Shown here: piece after piece, positions 15,476-24,503 of the stretch | Layout: the number at the start of each line of letters is the position of its first letter | Numbering within the stretch: position 1 is the stretch's first letter | Source: Endozoicomonas gorgoniicola | GTDB taxonomy: Bacteria; Pseudomonadota; Gammaproteobacteria; Pseudomonadales; Endozoicomonadaceae | Direction of reading: 5' to 3' | Assembly: GCF_025562715.2 (NCBI RefSeq) | Contig: NZ_JAPFCC010000001.1 | Span: forward strand, 5,418,001-5,482,000 | Length of the DNA: 64,000 bases | The notes under the pieces: generated by a model | What the model saw: the letters and a program-made list of their open reading frames with translations, nothing else | Told to the model about the DNA's origin: nothing | Databases searched by the model: none | Made by a program: the position numbers and the translations under genes

Positions 15476-17419
15476 TCAGGGTTTCTGACAGTAAGCAGAA
15501 TGCTCTATCAGGTGATTGATCACAGAAGGATCTGCCAGTGTTGTGGTATCACCCAGATTATCCGTATCTCCCCGGGCTATCTTCCGTAAAATACGCCGCA
15601 TGATTTTACCAGAGCGAGTTTTGGGTAGAGCCTTTGTCCACTGTATACGTTTCGGTTTGGCTATTGGGCCGATTTCAGACGCAGTGAGCTTTATCAGTTC
15701 GCTTTCCAGCTCGGTAGACGGTTCTGCGTCATCCATAGGTGTCACAAAGGCGTAGATAGCTTCGCCTTTAACGGGATCAGGAATGCTAACGACTGCCGCT
15801 TCGGCAACGGCCTGATGTAACACCAGGGCGTTTTCAACTTCGGCGGTGCCAAGGCGATGCCCGGAAACACTCAGTACATCATCAACCCTGCCGGTAATCC
15901 AGTAATAACCATCTTCATCCCTGCGGGCGCCATCGCCAGTGCAGTAGTAGCCGGGAAAACGGTTGAAGTAAGTGTCCAGCATGCGCTGGTGATCACCATA
16001 GAGGGTACGAATCTGGCTGGGCCAGGAACCGGATATCACCAGGTTGCCTTCTCCGGGACCCACAATTTTGTTGCCGTCATCGTCCAGCAGGTCGGGACGA
16101 ATGCCCAGGAACGGGCGAGTGGCTGAACCCGGTTTGAGAGCATTCGCTCCGGGCAGGGGGGTGATCATGATGCCACCGGTTTCGGTCTGCCACCAGGTAT
16201 CGACAACCGGGCAGCGACTATTGCCCACCACTTTGTAATACCACTGCCAGGCTTCCGGGTTGATGGGCTCTCCCACGGTTCCCAGCAGGCGCAGGCTGGA
16301 ACGGGAAGATTTGTCTACATAGGCATTGCCTTTTGCCATCAGCGCCCGGATAGCTGTCGGGGCGGTGTAAGCGATATTCACCTGATGCCGGTCAACAATA
16401 TCCCAGATTCGTGAAGCGTCGGGCCAGAAAGGCAGCCCGGCGTACATAAGAGTTGTGGCACCATTGGAGAGTGGCCCGTAAACCATATAGGAATGGCCGG
16501 TAATCCAGCCAACGTCAGCAGCACACCAGTAAACTTCTCCTTCCCGGTAGTCAAAGACATAGTGAAAGGTGACGGTGGTGTAGAGTATGTAGCCCGCTGT
16601 TGTGTGCTGAACACCTTTTGGCTTGCCGGTAGAACCGGAAGTATAAAGGATAAACAGCGGGTCTTCGGCGTCCATTATTTCCGGTTCGCAATCTGCTGGT
16701 TGGGTGGCTGTCAGGCTTTGATACCAGTGATCCCGCCCTTCGACCCAGTTTATGTCGCTGCCGCTGTACTTCACTACCAGAACGCTGTGAACGTCAGGGC
16801 AGCATTGCAGAGCTTCATCGACATTGGCTTTCAGGGGAATGACCCTGCCGCCGCGTATGCCCTCATCGGCAGTAATAACCATCTGGCAGTCACAGTCCAG
16901 TATCCGGTCCTGTAGTGAGTTTGGGGAAAAGCCTCCAAATACCACCGCATGAACAGCCCCGATCCGGGCGCAGGCGAGCATGGCAAAAGCGGCTTCAGGG
17001 ATCATGGGCATGTAAATACAGACTCTGTCTCCCCGGTTAACCCCTAGCTGTTTCAGGGCATTAGCCAGTTTACAGACTTCATCGTGCAACTGCTGGTAGG
17101 TGTAGCTTTTCTGTTCGTCCTGAGTATCACCTTCCCAGAGGATGGCGGTCTGGTCAGCTCGCTTTTCAAGGTGACGGTCTATGCAGTTCACGCTGACATT
17201 AAGTTGACCACCTCTGAACCAGGATACCTCGCCTTTGCTGAAGTCACCTTCGTAAACGCTGTTCCAGGGACGAAACCAGTTGATATAGTGTTCAGCCTTG
17301 CAACTCCAGAACTCTTCCGGCTTTTCCAGCGAATACCGATACAGGGACTGGTACTTTTCGTCTGTCATCCAGGCTTGCTGAAAGTGGTCAGGAACCGGGT
17401 AGATGTTCTTTTCGGACAT
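15476..17419 (-). CDS. acs: Acetyl-coenzyme A synthetase
   Basis: A 647-aa AMP-forming acetyl-CoA synthetase that activates acetate to acetyl-CoA through acetyl-AMP. Visible motifs are the AMP-binding loop YTSGSTGKPKGVQH, the DTWWQTETGG motif, YYCTGDGARRDEDGYYWITGRVDD, and the C-terminal PKTRSGKIMRR, whose Lys is the usual regulatory acetylation site. The start at ATG 17419 (MSEKNIYPV) is preferred over an upstream ATG at 17446, because AGAGG lies 9 bp before it. The length fits the family (about 650 aa). The SDR gene follows within 23 bp. Confidence 0.95.
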   Translation of the reverse strand: MSEKNIYPVPDHFQQAWMTDEKYQSLYRYSLEKPEEFWSCKAEHYINWFRPWNSVYEGDFSKGEVSWFRGGQLNVSVNCIDRHLEKRADQTAILWEGDTQDEQKSYTYQQLHDEVCKLANALKQLGVNRGDRVCIYMPMIPEAAFAMLACARIGAVHAVVFGGFSPNSLQDRILDCDCQMVITADEGIRGGRVIPLKANVDEALQCCPDVHSVLVVKYSGSDINWVEGRDHWYQSLTATQPADCEPEIMDAEDPLFILYTSGSTGKPKGVQHTTAGYILYTTVTFHYVFDYREGEVYWCAADVGWITGHSYMVYGPLSNGATTLMYAGLPFWPDASRIWDIVDRHQVNIAYTAPTAIRALMAKGNAYVDKSSRSSLRLLGTVGEPINPEAWQWYYKVVGNSRCPVVDTWWQTETGGIMITPLPGANALKPGSATRPFLGIRPDLLDDDGNKIVGPGEGNLVISGSWPSQIRTLYGDHQRMLDTYFNRFPGYYCTGDGARRDEDGYYWITGRVDDVLSVSGHRLGTAEVENALVLHQAVAEAAVVSIPDPVKGEAIYAFVTPMDDAEPSTELESELIKLTASEIGPIAKPKRIQWTKALPKTRSGKIMRRILRKIARGDTDNLGDTTTLADPSVINHLIEHSAYCQKP

Positions 17420-17499
17420 TGGTTGAACCTCTTGATCAAAGCTCAACCAGTATAGAACCGGGTTTTCAACTATCCGGAAAATTAATAAAGAAATTCCAG

Positions 17500-18585
17500 T
17501 CAGTGTTCATCATGGTGATGGTCATGAGGCTCATGTTTCCCGGTTAACGCAGGAACATAGAACAGGCTGCAGTTGGCTTTGGTAGCGGCACCTTTATCAT
17601 CGTACGCTGCGAATAAATCGAGCATAACATGCCCGCCCGAATTAAACGTTGAGATCAGGTTTTCAGAAGAACAGGAACACTTAACCATCGATTTAGCGTC
17701 GGTATTACATGACTCTTTGTCTTCCTGTCCCTCTCTGGCTTTTGCGTGTTCGTTGATATCGACAAATAAATCCTGATCAACCAGAGTTACTTTGGTGCCT
17801 TTGATGGCTTCTCCTTCGAGCGCCCCCAAAAACTGATGTTCAGTTGAATTTAATGCGTTCAGGCTCAGTCTTTTTTCAAGGCTGCTTTGGTTGTCTGTTT
17901 TAAGAAAAAAAATCACTCTAAATACAAGGCGCTTATAGTTCTCTATTGGGAGATCAGGAACCTCGGTCTTTGATCTCACGCCAACCCGTGGGAGGTGAAA
18001 AGAGCATTTTTCTGCGGATTCTGTACACCTCTTGATTTGTCCCTCCTTGTCAGATGTTATCCAGGACGTACCGTATGGCTCTAACAGTAAGGGCATGTTG
18101 TTCGAGTCTGGCAGGTGGTTTTCACTGAGATTTAAAGCGACCCTAAGGTATTTGTGACGTTTGGATCCATACCAGCATTTATATTCAAAGGTTGAACGAA
18201 AGGTTGAACGATTGATGTAACTTGCCTCGGAAAAGTGAAGTTCAACAGGCATGTCCGAGTTCTGGATATCAGCTATGCCGTCCCTTTCCCCGGAAAAGTC
18301 AATTTCAAAAGGCATGTACGAGTCGTGGATATCAACTGTGCCGTCCCTTCCGGCTGGTATGCCGACCCCTCCAGCTGACGTAAATCTGGCTCCCTTAAAA
18401 AGTGTTGGCATTCCTTCTGGCAGATCTTCCAGCCTGGCTTCCCACTGCCTGTCTTCAGGTCGGCTGCTGTCTTTGGTCATTACAATTTTGGCGGTGGATG
18501 GGCAGGAAAATACGTCGGCAACAGAAACAGCAGGCAATGACAAACAGAGTGATGCTGTTAAAAGAAAACGTTGAAACTTTATCAT
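17500..18585 (-). CDS. Secreted protein of unknown function with His-rich tail
   Basis: A 361-aa protein with a clear Sec signal peptide (FLLTASLCLSLPAVSVADVF, cleavage near residue 23). The mature part starts FSCPSTAKIVMTKDSS, loosely recalling small secreted DUF3757-type proteins. It contains a near-repeat (DGTVDIHDSYMPFEIDFSGE followed by DGIADIQNSDMPVELHFSE). Several Cys residues, probably disulphide-bonded, include a SCNTDAK...KCSCSSEN cluster. The last residues, HEPHDHHHDEH, form a likely metal-binding tail. It is probably periplasmic or secreted. It stands alone between acs and add, with no operon partner. Confidence 0.7.
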   Translation of the reverse strand: MIKFQRFLLTASLCLSLPAVSVADVFSCPSTAKIVMTKDSSRPEDRQWEARLEDLPEGMPTLFKGARFTSAGGVGIPAGRDGTVDIHDSYMPFEIDFSGERDGIADIQNSDMPVELHFSEASYINRSTFRSTFEYKCWYGSKRHKYLRVALNLSENHLPDSNNMPLLLEPYGTSWITSDKEGQIKRCTESAEKCSFHLPRVGVRSKTEVPDLPIENYKRLVFRVIFFLKTDNQSSLEKRLSLNALNSTEHQFLGALEGEAIKGTKVTLVDQDLFVDINEHAKAREGQEDKESCNTDAKSMVKCSCSSENLISTFNSGGHVMLDLFAAYDDKGAATKANCSLFYVPALTGKHEPHDHHHDEH

Positions 18586-18691
18586 GACAGTGACTTTTAT
18601 AACTGTTGATTATGGAGCTATCAGGTTGGCACAGAATTGAGGTATTTCCAGATCAGAAGACAGCAGGCATCTGATGGCCTGCTGTGAGGGA

Positions 18692-19684
18692 TCAGCAGCT
18701 GGCTTTCAACTGACTTTTTTCTTCTTCAGAGAGCCAGGCAATGGCCAGACCGTTCTCCTGGGCTTTGCGAATATCAGCCCCGGTCAAACCGGCTGCCGGT
18801 GCAGCCACTTCGTACTCGTAAGGCAGCTCAATGCCTTCAACGGCAGGGTCGTCGGTATTGATGGTGGCAAGAATGCCGTGATCCAGAAATGCCTTCAGGG
18901 GATGGGAAGCAATATCAGGAAAAGTACTGGTCTGAACATTGGAGGTCAGGCAGGACTCAATACCGATGTTGTGTTTTGCCAGATAGTCCATCAATTTCGG
19001 ATCAGAAATGGCTTTAACGCCATGACCAATGCGGGTAGCACCCAGCTCGTTAATCGCCTGCCACATGCTTTCCGGCCCTGCGGCTTCACCGGCATGAACC
19101 GTCACATTCAGGCCTGAATCCCGAACCTGTCTGAAATGATCGACAAACAGCTCGCCGGGCTTGCCCAGCTCGTCACCTGCCAGGTCAATAGCCACCAGTT
19201 TATCTTTAAACGCCAGACAGGCATCCAGCTCTTTCTGACAGGCTTCCTGACCAAAGGTTCGGCTCATAATGCCAATCAGGTTGGTCTTTACTCCAAAATC
19301 CCGACTACCGGCGGTGACGCCGTCGATAACGGCTTCTACCACGCCTTCCGGGTTCAGGTTGTGGGTCATTGCCATGTACCAGGGACTGAAACGCAGTTCT
19401 GCGTAGTCGATTTGTGCATTCAGGGCATCTTCAACGTTTTCATAGGCGACACGGCGGCAGGCGTCATAATCCGCCAGAACCTTTATGCCCCAGTCCAGCT
19501 TGGTCAGGAAGCTGACCAGGTCAGGCTCATTACTCAGTACCCGAACATGGGGAATCAGCGTTTCCAGCGTATCAGCAGGTAATTCAAGGTTATGTTGCTG
19601 ACCCAGCGCCAGAATGGTTTCCGGGCGGATATTGCCGTCGAGATGGCGGTGGATATCGGTTAATGGGATGGACTTGTCGATCAT
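18692..19684 (-). CDS. add: Adenosine deaminase
   Basis: This 330-aa metal-dependent amidohydrolase converts adenosine to inosine. Zinc ligands and catalytic residues are visible: HRH in TDIHRHLDGN (near residue 12), HAGEAAGPESMW, GHGVKA and NTDDPAV. The start at ATG 19684 (MIDKSIPLTDIHRHLDG) fits the family. A reading from 19792 would add 36 unsupported residues. Together with the uridine phosphorylase at 39.6 kb it indicates nucleoside salvage. It is a single gene, with no close same-strand partner. Confidence 0.92.
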   Translation of the reverse strand: MIDKSIPLTDIHRHLDGNIRPETILALGQQHNLELPADTLETLIPHVRVLSNEPDLVSFLTKLDWGIKVLADYDACRRVAYENVEDALNAQIDYAELRFSPWYMAMTHNLNPEGVVEAVIDGVTAGSRDFGVKTNLIGIMSRTFGQEACQKELDACLAFKDKLVAIDLAGDELGKPGELFVDHFRQVRDSGLNVTVHAGEAAGPESMWQAINELGATRIGHGVKAISDPKLMDYLAKHNIGIESCLTSNVQTSTFPDIASHPLKAFLDHGILATINTDDPAVEGIELPYEYEVAAPAAGLTGADIRKAQENGLAIAWLSEEEKSQLKASC

Positions 19685-19827
19685 TGAACTGGCTCTTTTT
19701 GGTGTAGTCAGCAGAGTATTGCAGGGAATAATACGTAAGTCTAAAGGTGCATCAGGAACTTTCTCCAAATAAGTTAACTCTAAAAACACCAACGGAGTAC
19801 ATTTAATCTGAAAAAATGGAGTTTGAC

Positions 19828-22662
19828 ATGGCTATAGGAAATGATCGTGGAGCTGGAGCTGGAGCTGGAGCTGGAGCTGGAGTAGGTATTACTCCCGATC
19901 TGCTTTTCGACAATCTCACCAACCGAAATGAAGGTAAAAAAGAAGGCACTATAGGTGCCATCTCTTATGCAAGAACCAAATCAGAACTTACCAGGCTTTT
20001 TACTAATGGATATAAAGATTTTGATCCAAAAGAACCTAAGAAGCTGCCTGAGTACATAGCAGAAATCGTCAAAGCCGAAAACTATCTCACTCCGGCGACT
20101 CCTTTTTCTCGAGAATTTGCGGAAAAAGAGAAAGTCGAACAGTTGGTTCTAAAACACAACACACTGCGTGATAAATATAATGATTTGGTTTTTTATATGA
20201 CAACCTGGAATGGCGAGTTTTCATCTGCTGCTGGAACGTTAAATGCTTTCCATAAAAGTGCAATCAAAGATCTAAAATTCTTTGACGAAAAACTGATGGA
20301 GCAGTTTGAGGTTGAAGCCGAAATCGATAGCTTAGTCAATGAATTTAAGAAGATGCGGTTAATATCTGAAGACACCGCTATAAAAGATAGAACACCGGTT
20401 GATTTGTTACAGGGGCTTTATCGCAAGCACGAAAAGGAAATACAGCGTCATGAGCAAGAAAGAAAAACTAATAAAGTGATAATTGATACCATCCTGGAAA
20501 AATATGAAAACCTAAAGGCACAGAATAAGAGATATGCAGTTGTAATTACTGAAACCAGAATAAAACTGGATGAAACTGAACAAGAATTGTCTAAGTGTAA
20601 GCGGCAAGATTTGTTAGATAAACATAAGCTTCAGGAAATGACCAATAGTGCAAAAACAAAAGAACAGGAACTATCAAACAAGCAGGCTTTATTGGTTCAA
20701 AAAGATGGAGAGCTGAAACAAAAGGCAAAGCTTGTTCATAATCTTACTGAAGATAAGGATCGTCTGAAAATTGAGTTGGAACAGGAAAAGCTTAAACTGG
20801 CTCAAATGACAAAGAGTGCAGCAATAGAAAATGAGAAATTGGATGGTGAATTAGCAGTTATGCATGTTCAGGCTAAACAATTTCGTGAAGAAAAGTTACA
20901 GTTAGAGCATAAGCTTACTCAGTTGGAATACCGGCACAGAAAGTTGACCGAAGCTCAAACTTCGAAAAAAAATATGGCTCAATCTGTCGCAGTGTCTGAA
21001 TCTGAAATAAAAAGTCTTGAAACAAAGCTGGAAGCAAAAGATCAGGAGTTATTAGAGCTGAAAAATAAGATGTTTAATCTCACTGATCAGATGGAAAAAC
21101 AAAAAAGTCAATTTTCTGAAGAACAGTCAAACCAAAAAGAAACTATACAGGAGTCTCAAAATAAGCTGAAAACTGTTAGAGATGAATTGAATGAACGAAA
21201 AGAGGAGTTGAAAAAAAGTGATGAGGAAACAAAAAGGCTGTTAAAAAGTTGCTCAAAGTTGGAGCAAAATCTTCAGGACAAACAAAAGAAAATATCTAAA
21301 CTGGAAACAAGCCTTGAATCTAATGTAAAAGAAATGGCAAAACTAAAGGCTCATGAGAAAGCTTTAACGTCAAAGCTTGATGCTGCGAATAAGGATATTA
21401 ATTCGTATGAAAAAATAGTGGCTAATAAAAAAGCAGAAGTAGATGAAATTAAGGTTGGTTATGATTTGGCAGTGAAAAAGCTTGAAAATGCTCTTGCAAA
21501 TCAAAAAGAAGAAATAAGAAAAAAAGATGTTTCAATCAATGCGCTAAGAAAGGAAATTGGCCACCTGGAAAGCAAAGCTAAATCTTCTGGAAAAGAATCA
21601 GAAAAGATAGATGAGTTAATAAACCAAAAAGAAAAACAGATCATAAATCTCAGAGAAGATTATCGGTCGGCGTGTGAGCAGATGACTGAATTCCAAAAAG
21701 AAATTGAGGAAAAGAAAAATGAAATAAGTTTACAGGAGAAAAAAGCAAATATGGCATCGCAAGCATTAAGGAGTCATAACATTGATGCAAGAAAAAAGAT
21801 GTCTGAGTTAAATAGTAGCCTGAATGTCCTTAAAGGAGAGGTTGCAGAGAAAGGAAAGGAAATTGAAGAGCTTCAGTCTCTATATACCAGTGCGCAGGAT
21901 TTTATAAAAACACTGCAACAGAGAAATGGAGAGATGGTCATTGAATTGGCAAAGTATGATACCGAAAGGGTTGATCCAAAAATTCAGGTGACAGAGAGCA
22001 GCGAGGAGTCGCAGCAGCTTCTGGAGCACATGCAAAATGAAATAATAAACCTTAAAGCGCAGCTGGAAAATGCTTATGCGCAACTTCAGGAGTCTATTAA
22101 CAGAGAGCAACAAAGTTTCAATGAGTACCCTTCGTTAAGTTCACAGCAGAAGAGTCTCCAGAAAGAGAATGAAGAATTGATCGACATGTACCAGGAGGTT
22201 AATGAAGAAAAGTATCAATTAGAAGCAAAAATTGCTGAGCTTGAAGTAGCTAATCAGGGCTTGCTTGAAAAAGCCAGTACACGGACTGATGAGGAATCAG
22301 ATGCTGAGTTTAAGCTAAAGCAGGCGAATCAAACTATTATTCAACTGAATCAGCAAATTAGCGAAATGGAGCGTGAACATAAGAAGGCTATTCGTCAACT
22401 GGATGACCAGCTTTCTGAGGAATCTAAAAAAGTGGCAGAAGCTAATTATCAAACGCTCTACAATGCGACGGCTGTTGACGATGTAAAGACTTTGGAAGGT
22501 GTCAATAAGCAATTGCAAAATAGCCTTACAGGGTTGTGTGATGACTTGAAGGGGCTTATCTCTGAAGAAAAGTTCGATCATCTGATGCAAAAGCATTTCG
22601 GTCAGTATGAGCAGAATGCGCAAGTGGTTGATGAGCATCTTATCGGTTTTAGTAAACCTTAG
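19828..22662 (+). CDS. Long coiled-coil protein (944 aa), function unknown
   Basis: I prefer ATG 19828 (MAIGNDRG...) because GGAG lies 8 bp upstream. The ATG at 19816 has no Shine-Dalgarno. A glycine-alanine tract (GAGAGAGAGAGVG) encoded by a hexanucleotide repeat follows, then a roughly 190-residue mixed helical domain (LLFDNLTNRNEG...). After that comes about 650 residues of nearly uninterrupted Lys/Glu/Leu coiled coil, and a short C-terminal helical domain (LQNSLTGLCDDLKGLISEEKFDHL). No Walker A, signal peptide or membrane helix is present, so it is not an SMC/Rad50 ATPase. It shares AT-rich, A-rich coding strands with the array at 8-15 kb but not their leader. An elongated scaffold or exported filament-like protein is possible. 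Confidence 0.8.
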   Translation: MAIGNDRGAGAGAGAGAGVGITPDLLFDNLTNRNEGKKEGTIGAISYARTKSELTRLFTNGYKDFDPKEPKKLPEYIAEIVKAENYLTPATPFSREFAEKEKVEQLVLKHNTLRDKYNDLVFYMTTWNGEFSSAAGTLNAFHKSAIKDLKFFDEKLMEQFEVEAEIDSLVNEFKKMRLISEDTAIKDRTPVDLLQGLYRKHEKEIQRHEQERKTNKVIIDTILEKYENLKAQNKRYAVVITETRIKLDETEQELSKCKRQDLLDKHKLQEMTNSAKTKEQELSNKQALLVQKDGELKQKAKLVHNLTEDKDRLKIELEQEKLKLAQMTKSAAIENEKLDGELAVMHVQAKQFREEKLQLEHKLTQLEYRHRKLTEAQTSKKNMAQSVAVSESEIKSLETKLEAKDQELLELKNKMFNLTDQMEKQKSQFSEEQSNQKETIQESQNKLKTVRDELNERKEELKKSDEETKRLLKSCSKLEQNLQDKQKKISKLETSLESNVKEMAKLKAHEKALTSKLDAANKDINSYEKIVANKKAEVDEIKVGYDLAVKKLENALANQKEEIRKKDVSINALRKEIGHLESKAKSSGKESEKIDELINQKEKQIINLREDYRSACEQMTEFQKEIEEKKNEISLQEKKANMASQALRSHNIDARKKMSELNSSLNVLKGEVAEKGKEIEELQSLYTSAQDFIKTLQQRNGEMVIELAKYDTERVDPKIQVTESSEESQQLLEHMQNEIINLKAQLENAYAQLQESINREQQSFNEYPSLSSQQKSLQKENEELIDMYQEVNEEKYQLEAKIAELEVANQGLLEKASTRTDEESDAEFKLKQANQTIIQLNQQISEMEREHKKAIRQLDDQLSEESKKVAEANYQTLYNATAVDDVKTLEGVNKQLQNSLTGLCDDLKGLISEEKFDHLMQKHFGQYEQNAQVVDEHLIGFSKP
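19849..19884 (+). repeat. Hexanucleotide GGAGCT repeat in coding region
   Basis: Five perfect GGAGCT units plus a degenerate sixth (GGAGTA) encode alternating Gly-Ala near the N-terminus of the 944-aa protein. Copy-number change would alter length but not frame. Confidence 0.9.
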
Positions 22663-22702
22663 TGCTATCTTCTGGAACGATGATAAGTTAGTACGAGAGA
22701 AT

Positions 22703-22733
22703 AAAAACGGAGCCAGCAGGCTCCGTTTTTATT
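22703..22733. terminator. Bidirectional intrinsic terminator
   Basis: AAAAACGGAGCC and GGCTCCGTTTTT form a 12-bp stem with a 4-base AGCA loop, flanked by A and T runs. It lies between the converging coiled-coil gene and pgi and can serve both. Confidence 0.92.
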
Positions 22734-22751
22734 TAACAACCCGAAAAACTA

Positions 22752-24416
22752 TCAGGCATTAAACTGTTTGAAGCGATTCACCAGACCGTTGGTAGAGCTG
22801 TCCTGATCCGTTGTCGCACCTTTCTCGGTGATGCGGTCATAAACCCGGTTGCCCAGTACTTTGCCCAGTTCCACGCCCCACTGGTCGAATGAGTTCACCT
22901 GCCACAGAACACCCTGAACAAAAACTTTTTGTTCGTACAGGGCGATCAGCGCACCGGCGACTTCCGGAGTGATTTTCTCAGGCACAATCATGTTGTTCGG
23001 ACGGTTGCCCGGAATCACCTTGTGCGGCGCCAGACGCTCAACGTCTTCAGCCGCTACGCCAGCTGCCAGCATTTCGTCACGGATCTCTTCCAGGGTCTTG
23101 CCCTGCATCATCGCCTGACTCTGGGCCACGGCGTTGGCAAACAGCCATGGGTGCTGCTCACCCAGAGGGTTGTGGGAAGTTGCCGGGGCTACGAAATCAA
23201 CAGGGATCAGTCGTGTACCCTGATGCAGCAGCTGGTGGTAAGCGTGCTGGTCGTTGGTGCCGGTGCCACCCCAGATAACGGCACCTGTCTGGTAATCAAC
23301 GGTTTTTCCGTCGAGGGTGGTGCGCTTGCCGTTGGATTCCATATCCATCTGTTGCAGATGACCCGGGAAGTCACGCAGGAAGTAGTCGTAAGAGATAACC
23401 GCGTGGGACTCAGCACCAAAGTAGTTCTGGTACCAGATACCCAGCATACCCATCAGAACCGGCATGTTTTTGTCCAGAGGTGCGGTTTTGAAATGGTTGT
23501 CCATTTCTCCGGCACCTTTGAGCAGGCGTTCGAAGTTATCGAAGCCAACGACCAGGCTGATCATCAGACCGATAGTGGACCACAGGGAGTAACGACCACC
23601 TACCCAGTCCCACAGAGGCAGGGTGTTTTCCTGGGCAATACCAAACTCGTCGATGGCTTTCAGGTTGGTGGAGATCGCCACGAAGTGCTTGCGGATGTCC
23701 GCTTCAGCACAACCCTGTTCCAGCATGAACCTGCGGGCAGCCTGAGCGTTTTGCAGGGTTTCCAGAGTACCGAAGGACTTGGACGCCACGATAAACAGGG
23801 TGGTTTCCGGGTCAATTTTGCGCAGTACTTCAGAAATTTCGTTCGGGTCGATGTTGGCAACGTAGTGATGCTCCAGACCTTCAACGTGGTATGGGGTCAG
23901 GGCGTTGATGGCGGTTTTCAGGCCCAGGTAAGAACCACCGATACCGATGTTCACGATGTGCTTGACTGGCTTGCCGGTGTGACCTTTCCACTCGCCTTTG
24001 TGTACCTGCTGAGTGATTTCCTTCATGCGCTTGTGGGTGTCACGGATCATTGGCATCACGTCTTTGCCGTCGACCATGATCGGGTCTGTGCCAAAGTAGC
24101 GCAGGGCGGTGTGCAGTACTGCACGTCCTTCCGTGTTGTTGATTTTCTCACCGGAGAACATGGCATTGATGGCTTCAGGCAGTCTGGCTTCTTCTGCCAT
24201 TTTCGTCAGGCTTGCCAGAACATCGTCGTTGATCAGGTTCTTGGAGTAATCCAGGAACAGGCCAGCCGCTTCCATGGTGTATTTGTCAAAACGTTGTTTG
24301 TCTTCATCAAACAGGTCGCGCAGGTGAGTGCCTGCCAGTTGCTTTTGCAGTTCAACCAGTTTGTCAGAAGAGGAGAGATGACTCAGAGGGGTCATCGGGG
24401 ATGATTGATTGCTCAC
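22752..24416 (-). CDS. pgi: Glucose-6-phosphate isomerase
   Basis: This 554-aa protein interconverts glucose-6-phosphate and fructose-6-phosphate. Characteristic segments are NIGIGGSYLGL, VASKSFGTLETLQNA, the WDWVGGRYSLWS motif, ESNGKR, HQGTRLIPVDF and the C-terminal SFDQWGVELGK. The start is taken as GTG 24416 (reading SNQSSPMTPLSHL), with AGAGG about 8 bp upstream. A TTG at 24461 has no support. The length matches the E. coli enzyme (549 aa). It lies downstream of panC on the same strand, separated by an 87-bp gap with a stem-loop. Confidence 0.95.
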   Translation of the reverse strand: MSNQSSPMTPLSHLSSSDKLVELQKQLAGTHLRDLFDEDKQRFDKYTMEAAGLFLDYSKNLINDDVLASLTKMAEEARLPEAINAMFSGEKINNTEGRAVLHTALRYFGTDPIMVDGKDVMPMIRDTHKRMKEITQQVHKGEWKGHTGKPVKHIVNIGIGGSYLGLKTAINALTPYHVEGLEHHYVANIDPNEISEVLRKIDPETTLFIVASKSFGTLETLQNAQAARRFMLEQGCAEADIRKHFVAISTNLKAIDEFGIAQENTLPLWDWVGGRYSLWSTIGLMISLVVGFDNFERLLKGAGEMDNHFKTAPLDKNMPVLMGMLGIWYQNYFGAESHAVISYDYFLRDFPGHLQQMDMESNGKRTTLDGKTVDYQTGAVIWGGTGTNDQHAYHQLLHQGTRLIPVDFVAPATSHNPLGEQHPWLFANAVAQSQAMMQGKTLEEIRDEMLAAGVAAEDVERLAPHKVIPGNRPNNMIVPEKITPEVAGALIALYEQKVFVQGVLWQVNSFDQWGVELGKVLGNRVYDRITEKGATTDQDSSTNGLVNRFKQFNA

Positions 24417-24454
24417 TGTTAAACCTCTCGGGTGTAGGGAGTCGCGTTCCGCTC

Positions 24455-24482
24455 GACCCAACCAACACGTTTGAGTTGGGTC
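24455..24482 (-). other. Stem-loop between panC and pgi
   Basis: GACCCAAC and GTTGGGTC (8 bp) flank a 12-base loop in the panC-pgi gap. No T-run follows, so it is not a classic terminator. It may be an mRNA stabiliser or processing site between the two cistrons. Confidence 0.4.
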
Positions 24483-24503
24483 GTTCGTAATTGGTTGAGT
24501 GGG

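Noticed and set aside
19828..22662. SMC/Rad50-type ATPase identity for the long coiled-coil protein
   Set aside because: There is no Walker A, signature or Walker B at the ends, so similarity is only coiled-coil composition.
22929..24404. 491-aa open frame on the + strand opposite pgi
   Set aside because: It is an antisense shadow of pgi, caused by the biased codons of that gene. It has no Shine-Dalgarno and its composition is odd (many Val, His, Phe, Gln).
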